NCBI GenBank assembly: GCA_040751755.1
Contig: JBFMHC010000007.1
Coordinates: 1 to 64,000, forward strand
DNA length: 64,000 nucleotides
From: PFJX01 sp040751755
GTDB lineage: Bacteria; Pseudomonadota; Gammaproteobacteria; Burkholderiales; Thiobacillaceae
Reading direction: 5' to 3'
A program made the position numbers and the translations under genes. This document shows, in pieces, positions 34,828 through 45,466 of the stretch. Position 1 is the stretch's first letter, and each line of letters starts with the position of its first letter. The notes beneath the pieces are model-generated. The model was given only the letters and a program-made list of their open reading frames with translations. It made no database searches and was not told the origin of the DNA.

Positions 34828-35265
34828 TTATTTGACGACCCGCAATTGCGGTCGTCCGCGTGGTGGCTGGGGTGGCTCGTCGGTGCCAGCGGGCGGTTCC
34901 GGCCTGTCCGCGGGCGCCTCCGCCGGGGCCTCCTCGGCCAGGACGGGAAACTGTTCCATGCCGGCGAAACTCATGCCCTGTCCGGTCTCCCGCGCGTAGA
35001 TGGAAAGGACGTTCCCTACCGGCACCTCGATGGAATGAGCCACGCCGCCGAAGCGCGCGGAGAAGGTCACCCATTCGTTGTCCATGTGCAGATTGCGCAC
35101 CGCGCTTGGGCCGATGTTAAGGACGATCTGACCGTCCTTGACGAAGGCCTGCGGCACCCGCGTGCGGCCATCGACACGCACGGTGAGGTAGGGCGTGTAG
35201 CCGCTGTCCACCGACCACTCGTAGAGGGCGCGCAGGAAATACGGCTGTTGCGGCAGTTCGCTCAT
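34828..35265 (-). CDS. sspB: ClpXP specificity-enhancing factor SspB
   Basis: A 145-aa adaptor that binds ssrA-tagged proteins and delivers them to ClpXP. The folded part (residues 1-105; PYFLRALYEWSVDSGYTPYL) is typical; a Pro/Glu-rich linker follows, and the C-terminal RPQLRVVK is the ClpX-binding tail. Start at 35265 gives the normal length. It is 35 bases after sspA. Confidence 0.93.
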   Translation of the reverse strand: MSELPQQPYFLRALYEWSVDSGYTPYLTVRVDGRTRVPQAFVKDGQIVLNIGPSAVRNLHMDNEWVTFSARFGGVAHSIEVPVGNVLSIYARETGQGMSFAGMEQFPVLAEEAPAEAPADRPEPPAGTDEPPQPPRGRPQLRVVK

Positions 35266-35300
35266 GGGCTTGAGGGTGATCTCGGCGCGGCCTGTGCGAA

Positions 35301-35900
35301 TTACTTGCGCATCGCCTTTTCGACCGGGGTCAGGGCCTCGATGAAGGCCGGGCGCGCGAACAGGCGCTCGGCATACTTGAGCAGGGGGGTCGCCTGCTTG
35401 GGCAGCTGGATACCGTAGTACTCCAGGCGCCACAGCAGGGGGGCGATCGCCACGTCGAGCATCGAATAGTCGTCGCCCAGCATGTATTTCTGCTTGGCGA
35501 AGATGGGAGCGATCTGCGTCAGGTTGTCGCGCACGATGGCACGCGCCTTTTCCTGCGCCTTCGCCGTGCCGTGCTCGAGGTCCTTGATGTGCGAGAACAG
35601 GTCGTGCTCGAAGTTGTGCAGGAACAGGCGGGCACGAGCACGCATCACCGGGTCGGCGGGCATCAGTTGCGGATGCGGGAAGCGCTCGTCGATGTACTCG
35701 TTGATGATGTTGGACTCATACAGGGTCAGGTCCCGCTCGACCAGGATGGGTACCCGGTTGTAGGGGTTCATGGCCGCGATGTCGTCGGGCTTCTCGCGCA
35801 GATCAACGTCCTTGATCTCGAAGTCCATGCCCTTCTCGTACAGGACGATGCGGCAACGCTGGCTAAAGGGGCACGAAGTGCCCGAATACAGGATCATCAT
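35301..35900 (-). CDS. sspA: Stringent starvation protein A
   Basis: A 199-aa glutathione-transferase-fold protein that binds RNA polymerase rather than acting as an enzyme. The thioredoxin-like N-domain starts with MMILYSGTSCPFSQRCRIVL and has VPILVERDLTLYESNIINEY; the helical C-domain follows. It is placed between petC and sspB, as in most beta- and gammaproteobacteria. Confidence 0.94.
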   Translation of the reverse strand: MMILYSGTSCPFSQRCRIVLYEKGMDFEIKDVDLREKPDDIAAMNPYNRVPILVERDLTLYESNIINEYIDERFPHPQLMPADPVMRARARLFLHNFEHDLFSHIKDLEHGTAKAQEKARAIVRDNLTQIAPIFAKQKYMLGDDYSMLDVAIAPLLWRLEYYGIQLPKQATPLLKYAERLFARPAFIEALTPVEKAMRK

Positions 35901-35919
35901 GGAAGTTTAGCCTCGTGGA

Positions 35920-36672
35920 TCAGTGCACGTCTTTCCAGAATTCCCGCTTCAGGTAGAAGGCCACCACGTAGAAGATGCCAAGGAAGAACAGGACCGCCAG
36001 GCCGACGTTCTTGCGCTGGGTCTGCGCCGGCTCGCCCATCCAGGCGAGGTAGTTCACCAGATCACCGACCAGGGCGTCGTACTCGGCCTGGGTGATCTTG
36101 CCGGGCTTGACCAGAGCCAGATGGTCGATCACCTGGTGCTCGTGGCCGTCCCCCCCCTTCACCGTCTTCATGACCGGGACCTGATGGCCCTGCAGTTCCT
36201 GCAGGACGTGGGGCATGCCGACCTTGTCGAAGACGACGTTGTTCCAACCGGTGGGGCGGGTGTCATCGCGGTAAAAGCCGCACAGATAAGTGTAGACCCA
36301 GTCCGCGCCGCGCGAACGGGAGATCACCGTCAGGTCGGGCGGGGTGGCGCCGAACCATGCCTTGGCCTCTTTCGGGCGCATGGCGATCTTCATGGTCTCG
36401 CCAGGCTTCTCGGCGGCGAACAGCAGGTTGTCCTTGATCTGCTGCTCGGTGAGGCCGAAGTCCTGCATGCGGTTGTAGCGCATGTAGTTGGCGCTGTGGC
36501 AGTTCAGGCAGTAGTTGACGAACACGCTCGCGCCACGCTGCAGGGATTCCTGGTCCTTGACGTTGACCGGGGCCTTGTCCAGGTGGACGGTGGTGGAGGC
36601 CATGGCCGCGACGGGCATGGCCAGGACCGTGAAGAGCAGTTTTTTAGCGAAATTCACGATGTTCGTTTTCAT
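35920..36672 (-). CDS. petC: Cytochrome c1 of the bc1 complex
   Basis: A 250-aa subunit with signal peptide, heme-binding CLNCHSANYMRYN near residue 55, a Met ligand region toward TVKGGDGHEH, and a C-terminal transmembrane anchor (AVLFFLGIFYVVAFYL). It takes electrons from the Rieske protein and passes them to soluble cytochrome c. Its start overlaps the petB stop (ATGA). Confidence 0.95.
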   Translation of the reverse strand: MKTNIVNFAKKLLFTVLAMPVAAMASTTVHLDKAPVNVKDQESLQRGASVFVNYCLNCHSANYMRYNRMQDFGLTEQQIKDNLLFAAEKPGETMKIAMRPKEAKAWFGATPPDLTVISRSRGADWVYTYLCGFYRDDTRPTGWNNVVFDKVGMPHVLQELQGHQVPVMKTVKGGDGHEHQVIDHLALVKPGKITQAEYDALVGDLVNYLAWMGEPAQTQRKNVGLAVLFFLGIFYVVAFYLKREFWKDVH

Positions 36673-37895
36673 TTGTCGGTCACCCTTTCCGGAACCGGCT
36701 TGTAGGTGTCATTCCTGGTGTACCAGGGCATGAGGAAGAAGAACGCGAAATAGACCACGGAGAGCACGCGGGCGATCCAGGTGTAGAGCGGGGTCGCCGG
36801 CAGGATGCCGAGCCAGCCGAGGCCGACGAAGGCGATCACGAACAGGGTCAGGGCGATCTTGAACTTGGGCCCGCGGTAGCGGATCGACTTCACGGGCGAC
36901 TTGTCCAGCCAGGGCAGCGCGAAGAAGATCAACACCGCCACGCCCATCGCCGCGACGCCGGGGAACTGCGAGCCGAACATCGGCGGCACCGCGCGCAGGA
37001 TCGCGTAGTAGGGGGTGAAGTACCAGACCGGGGCGATGTGCTCGGGGGTCTTGAACGGGTCGGCGGGGATGAAGTTGTTGGCTTCCAGGAAGTAGCCGCC
37101 CATCTCCGGCGCGAAGAACACCACGGCGGTGAAGACGATCAGGAAGACCACCACGCCGAGGATGTCCTTGACGGTGTAGTAGGGGTGGAAGGGGATGCCG
37201 TCCAGGGGATGACCATCCTCGCCCTTGAGCTTCTTGATCTCGATGCCGTCCGGGTTGTTGGAGCCCACCTCGTGCAGCGCCACCAGGTGCGCCGCCACCA
37301 GGCCCAGCAGCACCAGCGGGAAGGCGATCACGTGGAAGGCGAAGAAGCGGTTCAGGGTGGCGTCGGACACCACGTAGTCGCCGCGGATCCACTCGGAAAG
37401 ATCAGGACCGATGAAGGGCACGGCGGCGAACAGGTTGACGATCACCTGCGCGCCCCAGAAGGACATCTGACCCCAGGGGAGGAGGTAACCGAAGAAGGCC
37501 TCGCCCATCAGCACCAGGTAGATGATCACGCCGAAGATCCAGATCAGCTCGCGCGGCTGGCGGTAGGAGCCGTACATCAGGCCGCGGAACATGTGCAGGT
37601 ATACGACGACGAAGAAGGCGGAGGCACCGGTGGAGTGCATGTAGCGGATCAGCCAGCCCCAGTCCACGTCGCGCATGATGTACTCGACGGAGGCGAAGGC
37701 GAGGTCCGCGTCCGGCTTGTAGTGCATGGTCAGGAAGATGCCGGTGACGATCTGCAGCACCAGGACCAGCAGGGCCAGGGAACCGAAGAAGTACCAGAAG
37801 TTGAAGTTCTTGGGCGCGTAGTACTCGGACAGGTGCGCCTTGTAGGAAGCGGTGAGCGGGAAGCGCTCATCCACCCAGTTGAGGAGTTTTTCCAT
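36669..37895 (-). CDS. petB: Cytochrome b of the bc1 complex
   Basis: A 408-aa membrane subunit with eight or more helices. Heme-bH/bL histidine regions (MHSTGASAFFVVVYLHMFRG; FFAFHVIAFPLVLLGLVAAH) and the Qo-site region (PDLSEWIRGDYVVSD, the latter near PEF/PVW loop HIAPVWYFTPYYAILR) are visible. It oxidises quinol at Qo and is core of the proton-translocating complex that links sulfur oxidation to the electron chain. Confidence 0.96.
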   Translation of the reverse strand: MEKLLNWVDERFPLTASYKAHLSEYYAPKNFNFWYFFGSLALLVLVLQIVTGIFLTMHYKPDADLAFASVEYIMRDVDWGWLIRYMHSTGASAFFVVVYLHMFRGLMYGSYRQPRELIWIFGVIIYLVLMGEAFFGYLLPWGQMSFWGAQVIVNLFAAVPFIGPDLSEWIRGDYVVSDATLNRFFAFHVIAFPLVLLGLVAAHLVALHEVGSNNPDGIEIKKLKGEDGHPLDGIPFHPYYTVKDILGVVVFLIVFTAVVFFAPEMGGYFLEANNFIPADPFKTPEHIAPVWYFTPYYAILRAVPPMFGSQFPGVAAMGVAVLIFFALPWLDKSPVKSIRYRGPKFKIALTLFVIAFVGLGWLGILPATPLYTWIARVLSVVYFAFFFLMPWYTRNDTYKPVPERVTDK

Positions 37896-37920
37896 GGTTT
37901 GTGTCGTCCCCTATTGAATC

Positions 37921-38514
37921 TCAGGCTGCCTGGTCTTCGCCAATCAGCACCTTGGTCGCGGACAGGTACTTGTGCGGCGGGATGACCAGATTGGTGGGCG
38001 CCGGCGACCCGCTGAACACGCGCGCGGCCAGGTCGAAGCGGGAGCCGTGGCAGGGGCAGAACCAGCCGCCCGGCCAGTCCGGACCCAGGTCGGCGGGAGC
38101 CACTTCCTTGCGGAAGGTCGGCGAGCAGCCCAGGTGGGTGCAGATGCCCACCACCACCAGGTACTCAGGCTTGATCGAGCGAGTGGGGTTCTTGCAGTAC
38201 TCGGGCTGCTGGCTGGTGGTCTCGGAGGCGGCGTCGGTGAGCTTGTCATCGTGCTTGCCCAGCAGATCCAGCATCTCCTTGGTGCGATTCACCACCCAGA
38301 CCGGCTTGCCGCGCCACTCGACGGTGAGCAGCATGCCGGGCTCGACCTTGGTGAGATCCACCTCGACCGGGGCACCGGCGGCCTTCGCGCGGGCGCTCGG
38401 CATCATGCTGCTAATGAAGGGAATGACCGCACCCGCGGCCGCCACGCCACCAACCGCACCGGTCATGTTGACCAGGAAACGGCGCTTAGACGCATCAACG
38501 CTCATGTTGCTCAT
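37921..38514 (-). CDS. petA: Rieske iron-sulfur protein of the bc1 complex
   Basis: A 197-aa protein with an N-terminal Tat-like anchor (SKRRFLVNMTGAVGGVAAAGA) and the 2Fe-2S ligands in CTHLGCSP and CPCHGSRFD. First gene of petABC. An AGGA box lies before the first ATG (38514), though a second ATG three codons on is possible. Confidence 0.95.
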   Translation of the reverse strand: MSNMSVDASKRRFLVNMTGAVGGVAAAGAVIPFISSMMPSARAKAAGAPVEVDLTKVEPGMLLTVEWRGKPVWVVNRTKEMLDLLGKHDDKLTDAASETTSQQPEYCKNPTRSIKPEYLVVVGICTHLGCSPTFRKEVAPADLGPDWPGGWFCPCHGSRFDLAARVFSGSPAPTNLVIPPHKYLSATKVLIGEDQAA

Positions 38515-38716
38515 ACAGAATTCCTGCCTGAGGAAAGAGGAAACTTGACCAAGCCAAGCCGCGAAAAACCAGACATTCAGGCCGGATTCACGCCTTAAGG
38601 CCCAACAAAGTTCGGCATTTTACAGGCAAAACAAGCCCGACTTAAAGCCCAAACCGGCGCGGGACGGGGGGAGAATGCCGTGCTGCTAGAATCCACGGGC
38701 TTTTCGAGGACCCAAG

Positions 38717-39880
<1,164 letters not shown>

Positions 39881-39957
39881 GCGGCGCGCAGCACTTAAAG
39901 TTTTGCCGCGCCGACTCCGATAACCTCCGGGTATATATGTAACCAGGGGTCCCCTCC

Positions 39958-41025
39958 ATGCTGGTCGCCATCGTTGACGACAATGCCGTCAACCTGAAGC
40001 TGATGGAAAACCTGGTCAAGCGCGCGGGAGAGTACACCCCCCTGTTGTTCCAGAGCTCCACCGAGGGCCTGGAGTGGTGCCTCTCGCATACGCCCGACCT
40101 GCTGATCGTCGACTACATGATGCCGGCGCCCGACGGCCTGGAATTCATCCGGTGCTTCCGCGAGGACCCGTCGCGTCAGGACATCCCGGTGCTCATGATC
40201 ACCGCGGACAACGACAAGGCGACGCGCTACGCCGCCCTGGAGGCGGGGGCCAACGACTTCCTCACCAAGCCGCTCGACAGCGTGGAATTCCGCGCCCGAC
40301 TGCGCAACATGCTGGCGCTGCGACGCAGCCAGCGCTCGCTCGCCGACCGTGCCTCCTGGTTGGCGGAAAAGGTGGCCGAGGCCACGGAGGAGATCCTCGA
40401 CCGGGAACGCGAGATGATCACCCGCCTGTCGCGCGCCGCCGAGTTCCGCGACCCGGAAACCGGCGCGCACATCCAGCGCATGTCCAATTACTCGCGCCTG
40501 ATCGCCGAACAGCTGGGCCTCCCGCGCGAAGAGCAGGAGCTGATCCTGCGCGCCGCGCCCATGCACGACGTGGGCAAGATCGCCATCCCCGACCACATCC
40601 TCCTGAAGCCGGGACGGCTGAACGACGAGGAGCTGATCGTCATGCGCACGCACGCGGAGAAGGGCTACGAGATCCTGCGCGGCAGCAAGTCGGGCCTGCT
40701 CGATGCCGCTGCGGTGATCGCCCGCACGCACCACGAGAAGTGGAACGGCACCGGCTACCCGCATGGCCTGAAAGGCGAGGACATCCCCCTGCACGGCCGC
40801 ATCGTCGCGGTGGCGGATGTGTTCGACGCCCTGACCACGGAACGCCCCTACAAGCAGGCCTGGGAGATCGAACGCGCGACCGGCTTTCTCCGCGAGCATT
40901 CCGGCCTGCATTTCGACCCCGCCTGCACGCATGCCTTCCTGGAACGCCTGACCGATGTCCTGGAGATCCGCGCCAGCTTCCAGGACGAGACGACCGACAG
41001 CGCCCACCTGGTGGATGAGATATGA
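39958..41025 (+). CDS. Response regulator with HD-GYP c-di-GMP phosphodiesterase domain
   Basis: A 355-aa protein: receiver domain (1-125) with phospho-acceptor Asp52 (LLIVDYMMPAPDG) and Lys in FLTKPLD; a short linker helix; then an HD-GYP domain (about 160-340) with MHDVGKIAIPDHIL and HHEKWNGTGYPHGLKG. It likely degrades c-di-GMP when phosphorylated by the kinase encoded two genes on. Its stop overlaps the next ATG (ATGA). Confidence 0.92.
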   Translation: MLVAIVDDNAVNLKLMENLVKRAGEYTPLLFQSSTEGLEWCLSHTPDLLIVDYMMPAPDGLEFIRCFREDPSRQDIPVLMITADNDKATRYAALEAGANDFLTKPLDSVEFRARLRNMLALRRSQRSLADRASWLAEKVAEATEEILDREREMITRLSRAAEFRDPETGAHIQRMSNYSRLIAEQLGLPREEQELILRAAPMHDVGKIAIPDHILLKPGRLNDEELIVMRTHAEKGYEILRGSKSGLLDAAAVIARTHHEKWNGTGYPHGLKGEDIPLHGRIVAVADVFDALTTERPYKQAWEIERATGFLREHSGLHFDPACTHAFLERLTDVLEIRASFQDETTDSAHLVDEI

Positions 41026-41858
41026 GACCGCTGCGCGCCCTGCTCCGCCTCGGCATCGCCTGCATCGCGCTCGCGGCGGGCGACGCAGGGGCCGCACGCA
41101 CCTACACGCTCGCCATCGTGCCGCAATACACGGCGGTGGACATCGGCATGCGCTGGGCGCCGGTGATCGAACGCATCCGCGCCGAGACGGGCATCGAACT
41201 GCAGTTGCATACCACGCCGAGCATCCCGGCCTTCGAGGCCGAGATGCTCAAAGGCATCCCCGACTTCGCCTTCATGAACCCCTACCACATGGTCATGGCG
41301 GCGAAGGCGCAGGGCTACCGGCCGCTCGTGCGCAGCACGCAGGCGCTGTCCGGCATCCTCGTGGTCGCGCGGAACGGCCCCGCCAAGCGCCTGGAGGACC
41401 TCAACGGCGCGACCCTGGCGATGCCCGCGCCCAACGCCTTCGGCGCCTCGCTGTACATGCGCGCGCTGCTCAGCGAGAAGGAAAGGCTGCGCTACAGGAC
41501 GGCCTATGTCGGCACCCACCAGAACGTCTACCGCCACGTGTTGCTCGGCGAGGCCCTGGCCGGCGGTGGCGTGGAGGCGACGCTGGAAAAGGAACCCGCC
41601 GCGGTGCGCGAGCAGCTCGCCATCCTGTACCGCACCCCCGGCACCGCATCGCACCCACTCGCGGCACATCCGCGCATCCCCGCCGGGGATGTCGAGCAGG
41701 TCGTCGCGGCGCTGCGCAGCATGACCCACGACGCCGCGGGGCGGGCGCTGCTCGCGCGCGTCGAACTGGACGACGCCGCGCCCGCGGACTACGCCCGAGA
41801 CTATGCGCCTTTGCTGGAGCTGAGGCTGGACCGCTACGTCGCGCGCAAGGGCAGGTAG
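41022..41858 (+). CDS. PhnD-like periplasmic substrate-binding protein linked to a sensor kinase
   Basis: A 278-aa binding protein with a signal peptide (about residues 1-24) and the PhnD/phosphate-phosphonate fold (RTYTLAIVPQYTAVDIGMRW; FMNPYHMVMAAKAQGYRPLV; NGATLAMPAPNAFGAS). No transporter genes are adjacent; instead it is joined to an HD-GYP regulator (overlap) and a hybrid kinase (4 bases later). It is therefore probably a ligand-sensing partner of that kinase, comparable in plan to AioX or TorT. The mature part has no Cys, so arsenite sensing of the AioX type is unlikely. Confidence 0.82.
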   Translation: MRPLRALLRLGIACIALAAGDAGAARTYTLAIVPQYTAVDIGMRWAPVIERIRAETGIELQLHTTPSIPAFEAEMLKGIPDFAFMNPYHMVMAAKAQGYRPLVRSTQALSGILVVARNGPAKRLEDLNGATLAMPAPNAFGASLYMRALLSEKERLRYRTAYVGTHQNVYRHVLLGEALAGGGVEATLEKEPAAVREQLAILYRTPGTASHPLAAHPRIPAGDVEQVVAALRSMTHDAAGRALLARVELDDAAPADYARDYAPLLELRLDRYVARKGR

Positions 41859-41862
41859 ACGC

Positions 41863-44800
41863 ATGCCCAGCCTCAAGCGCTTCATTCAGGACGTGACGCC
41901 GCGCCGCTTCACCACCCAGCTGGCGAGTTTCGTCAGCATGGTGACCCTGCTGAGCATCTGCGGGCATACCTTCTACACCACGCGCGAGCATGGCGAATGG
42001 CAGGAACGCCAACTGGTGGAGAGCATCGACCGCCAGCTCGACAACCTCGCCGTGACCGCCGCCGCGCCCATCCTGACCCACGACTACAGCGCCCTGGAGC
42101 GGATGCTGCAGCTCTCCGCGAACACCCCGGAGATACTCGCCATCCGCTTCCTCGACCAGGACGGCAAGGCCATCAGCCAGGTGCACAGGCTCGCGGACGG
42201 CAGCCTGGAGCCCGTCTTCCAGCCCTTCGCCACCTCTCCGCCGGGGCCCGCCGACCCGCACAACCAGTGGGTGGACGCGGACGGCAGGCGCATCGCCGGC
42301 ACCGCCTTCAACTGGAACGCCGAACGACTGGTGGTGTGGCACCCGCTCTCCGGGATCGGCCACACGGGGTATCTGCAGACCGAGGTCGGCACCGCCCGGC
42401 TCAAGGAGAACCTGCACCACATCGTCGCCGACGGCCTGTATGTCGCCTTCCTCGCCAGTGCCATCAGTGTCTTCCTGTTGATGCTCTACCTGCGCCGGCC
42501 GGTCGCCGTGATCGACCAGGCCAGCCGCTTCTCGCGCGAGCTCACCACCCGCATGGGCGAGAAGATGCCGGCCTACACGGGCCCCCAGGAGATCCAGGGC
42601 CTGGTCGAAGCGCTCAACGAGACATCCCTGTGGCTGTATGCCCAGGACATGTCGGTGAGCGCCGCCAACCAGCAATTGCACGCGGTGTTCGACAACATCA
42701 GCGACGCCCTCGTCACCATCAACGCCGACGGCATGGTGGAGGGCGTCAACCGCGCCGCCACCGAGCTGTTCGGCGTGCAGAACCACCTGCTCATCGGCTC
42801 GCAGATCTCGCTCCTGCTGCCGGACTGGCCGAACCTCTGCCAGCGCGGCGACAAGGTGATGACCGAGACCACGGCAGTGCGCAACGACGGCAGCAGCTTC
42901 CCCGCCGACCTCACCCTGAGCGGCTTCACCCTCAACGGCCTGCCCTATCGCATCGCCGTGGTCCGCGACATCAGCGCGCGCAAGCAGGCGGACGAGCGCC
43001 TGCGCCAGACCTCGTCGCGCCTCGCGGCCCTGATCGAGAACCTGCAGGCAGGCATCCTGGTGGCGGACGAGGCGCGGCAGGTGGTGCAGGTGAACAAGGC
43101 CTTCTGCGAGCAGTTCGCCCTCGACCAGGCGCCCGAGGCCCTGGTCGGCCATCCCGCCGCACAGGTCGCAGAACTCATCCAGGGACGCTTCCTGGACCCC
43201 GTGAGCTTCCGCCAGCGCCTGCTCGACACCCTGTACACGCGCGAGCCGGTGGCCGGCGAGGAGCTGACGATGCGCGACGGCCGCATCCTGGAGCGCGATT
43301 TCGTGCCGATCAGCACCGGCGGGGTGGACTACGGCCACCTCTGGCAATACCGCGACATCTCCGCGCGCAAGCAGGCGGAGGTGGCGTTGCGCCAGGCCAA
43401 GGAGGCGGCGGAGGCGGCGAGCAGCCTGAAGAGCGAGTTCCTCGCCAACATGAGCCATGAGATCCGCACCCCCATGAACGGCGTGATCGGCATGACCGAC
43501 CTCGCGCTCGACACCGACCTGGACGAAGAGCAGCGCGAATATCTGACGCTCGTGCGCAGTTCCGCGCAACACCTGCTCTCGGTCATCAACGACATCCTCG
43601 ACTTCTCCAAGATCGAGGCGGGCAAGCTCAACATCTCGCCCGAGCCGTTCGCCCTGCGCCCCTTCCTGGATGAGACCCTGCGCACCCTGGAGATGCGCGC
43701 GCGGGAGAAGGGGCTGGCCCTCACGCTGGCAGTCGCCGACACGCTGCCGGAGTTCATCGCCGCCGACGCCGGGCGCATCCGCCAGGTCCTGCTGAACCTG
43801 ATCGGCAACGCCATCAAGTTCACCAGCCGGGGCGGCGTCGCGCTGAGCGTCGACGCCCTCGGCTGCGAGGGTCCGCACTGCCTGCACCTGTGCGTCGCCG
43901 ACACCGGCATCGGCATACCCAGGGACAAACAGGAGGCGATCTTCGAGGCCTTCACCCAGGCAGACGGCTCGATCACGCGCAAATACGGCGGCACCGGCCT
44001 CGGCCTCAGCATCTCCAACCGCCTCACCGCGCTGATGGGAGGGCGCATGTGGGTGGAAAGCGAGTCCGGCGCGGGTTCGCGCTTCCACTTCACCCTGCGT
44101 TACGAGCCGGCCGCGTCGGCACCGCCCCCGCGCGGCGAGACCGCCGCCGCCGGCCACGCAGCGCATGGCCTCGACATCCTGCTGGTGGAGGACAATCTGG
44201 TGAACCGCAGGCTCGCTATCGCGCTGCTGGAAAAACTCGGCCACGGCGTCGCCGTCGCGGAAGATGGCGAGCAGGCCCTGGCGGCATGGCGCTCGGCCGT
44301 GCGTGACGGAGAGCCCTTCGACCTGATCCTGATGGACATGATGATGCCGGTCATGGACGGCCTGGAGGCCGCGCGCCGCATCCGCGAGCAGGAACGCAGC
44401 GACGGCGGGCACGTGCCGATCATCGCCATGACCGCCAACGCCATGCAGGGCGACCAGGAGCGCTGCCTGGCGGCGGGCATGGACGGCTATGTCTCCAAGC
44501 CGGTAAAACCGCAGACGCTGTACCAGGAGATCGCCAGGGTCACCGGCGGGGCAGCGGCGGGGCCCGCCGCGTCACGGCAGGCCCCCCAGGAGACGCGCAA
44601 CGACGAGGCGCTGCCGGTGTTCGACCGCGCGGACGCCCTGGCGCGCATCGCCGACGATGAGGAACTGCTCGCCACCCTGGTGGCGATGTTCCGGGAGGAT
44701 GCGCCCACCTATCTGGCGGAGATCGATGCCGCCCTCGCGGCGCACGACCTGACGCGCCTGACGCGCGCGACGCACACTCTGAAGGGTGTGCTCACGACCT

Positions 44801-44934
44801 TCTCGGCGCACCGCGCCGCCGCTGTCGCCCTCGGCATGGAACGGCTGGCGAAGGCGGGAGACGTCGAGGCATGCGCGGCGCTGCTGCCCGACGTCAGGGC
44901 CGAGATGGAGGCCCTGCTCGGGGTCCTCGGCTGA
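41863..44934 (+). CDS. Hybrid histidine kinase with PAS, receiver and Hpt domains
   Basis: A 1023-aa membrane kinase. TM1 (about 26-46), periplasmic sensor part (47-195), TM2 (196-216), HAMP-like linker, two PAS domains (about 265-375 and 385-495), HisKA with phospho-His532 (NMSHEIRTPMNG), HATPase (about 640-755), receiver with Asp825 (LILMDMMMPVMDG), and a C-terminal Hpt with His971 (ATHTLKGVL). A full internal phosphorelay is thus present, with the HD-GYP regulator upstream as probable output. The periplasmic part may dock the PhnD-like protein. Confidence 0.92.
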   Translation: MPSLKRFIQDVTPRRFTTQLASFVSMVTLLSICGHTFYTTREHGEWQERQLVESIDRQLDNLAVTAAAPILTHDYSALERMLQLSANTPEILAIRFLDQDGKAISQVHRLADGSLEPVFQPFATSPPGPADPHNQWVDADGRRIAGTAFNWNAERLVVWHPLSGIGHTGYLQTEVGTARLKENLHHIVADGLYVAFLASAISVFLLMLYLRRPVAVIDQASRFSRELTTRMGEKMPAYTGPQEIQGLVEALNETSLWLYAQDMSVSAANQQLHAVFDNISDALVTINADGMVEGVNRAATELFGVQNHLLIGSQISLLLPDWPNLCQRGDKVMTETTAVRNDGSSFPADLTLSGFTLNGLPYRIAVVRDISARKQADERLRQTSSRLAALIENLQAGILVADEARQVVQVNKAFCEQFALDQAPEALVGHPAAQVAELIQGRFLDPVSFRQRLLDTLYTREPVAGEELTMRDGRILERDFVPISTGGVDYGHLWQYRDISARKQAEVALRQAKEAAEAASSLKSEFLANMSHEIRTPMNGVIGMTDLALDTDLDEEQREYLTLVRSSAQHLLSVINDILDFSKIEAGKLNISPEPFALRPFLDETLRTLEMRAREKGLALTLAVADTLPEFIAADAGRIRQVLLNLIGNAIKFTSRGGVALSVDALGCEGPHCLHLCVADTGIGIPRDKQEAIFEAFTQADGSITRKYGGTGLGLSISNRLTALMGGRMWVESESGAGSRFHFTLRYEPAASAPPPRGETAAAGHAAHGLDILLVEDNLVNRRLAIALLEKLGHGVAVAEDGEQALAAWRSAVRDGEPFDLILMDMMMPVMDGLEAARRIREQERSDGGHVPIIAMTANAMQGDQERCLAAGMDGYVSKPVKPQTLYQEIARVTGGAAAGPAASRQAPQETRNDEALPVFDRADALARIADDEELLATLVAMFREDAPTYLAEIDAALAAHDLTRLTRATHTLKGVLTTFSAHRAAAVALGMERLAKAGDVEACAALLPDVRAEMEALLGVLG

Positions 44935-44937
44935 GGG

Positions 44938-45429
44938 TCAGTGCAGTTTCGGCGCCCCCTGTTCGGCGGGGAAGCCGGTGCGCATCTCCTCGGCAGTGGC
45001 CTTGCGCACGGAGACGACGGTGGCGGAGACGGTGGCGGTCTTGCCCGCCAGGGGGGAGTTGGCGTCCAGGGTCACCTGGCCGTCCTTGATCTGTACCACG
45101 CGGAAGGTCAGCACCTCGCCGGCCTCGTTCTGGAACTCGGCGTCGGCACCGAGGCGGCGATAGGGCGGAGGCACGTTCTCGATGTCCTCGACGATCACCA
45201 GGTCCGGGTCGTGGGGGCCGAAACCCTCCTCCGGCGGCACCTGGGCCTCGATCGAATCACCTTCGCGCTTGCCCTCGAGGGCGCGCTCGACGGCCGCGAA
45301 CAGGCCGCTCTTGGCGCCGTGCACGTAGCCGGTGGGCATGTCCTGCTGCCCCATCACCCGGCCCTCCTCGTCCAGCACCGAATAGGTGATGAAGACCACC
45401 TTGCCGTGGCCGATCACGTCGTCGCTCAT
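44938..45429 (-). CDS. FKBP-type peptidyl-prolyl isomerase, SlyD-like
   Basis: A 163-aa cytoplasmic isomerase and chaperone. FKBP core at both ends with the IF (insert-in-flap) domain between (VPPEEGFGPHDPDLVIVED); MPTGYVHGAKSGLF is typical. The His-rich nickel tail of E. coli SlyD is missing; the C-terminus is short (EQGAPKLH). Position convergent to the kinase gene. Confidence 0.9.
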   Translation of the reverse strand: MSDDVIGHGKVVFITYSVLDEEGRVMGQQDMPTGYVHGAKSGLFAAVERALEGKREGDSIEAQVPPEEGFGPHDPDLVIVEDIENVPPPYRRLGADAEFQNEAGEVLTFRVVQIKDGQVTLDANSPLAGKTATVSATVVSVRKATAEEMRTGFPAEQGAPKLH

Positions 45430-45466
45430 GACTTGCTCCAGAAATCGCGGAAAGGGCGGGAGTCTA

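Noticed and set aside
41022..41858. AioX-type arsenite sensor
   Set aside because: The mature protein has no cysteine and no arsenite oxidase genes are near; only the general PhnD fold is supported.
41470..44412. A 980-aa minus-strand frame over the hybrid kinase
   Set aside because: Antisense of a complete kinase with all motifs; composition typical of shadow frames.
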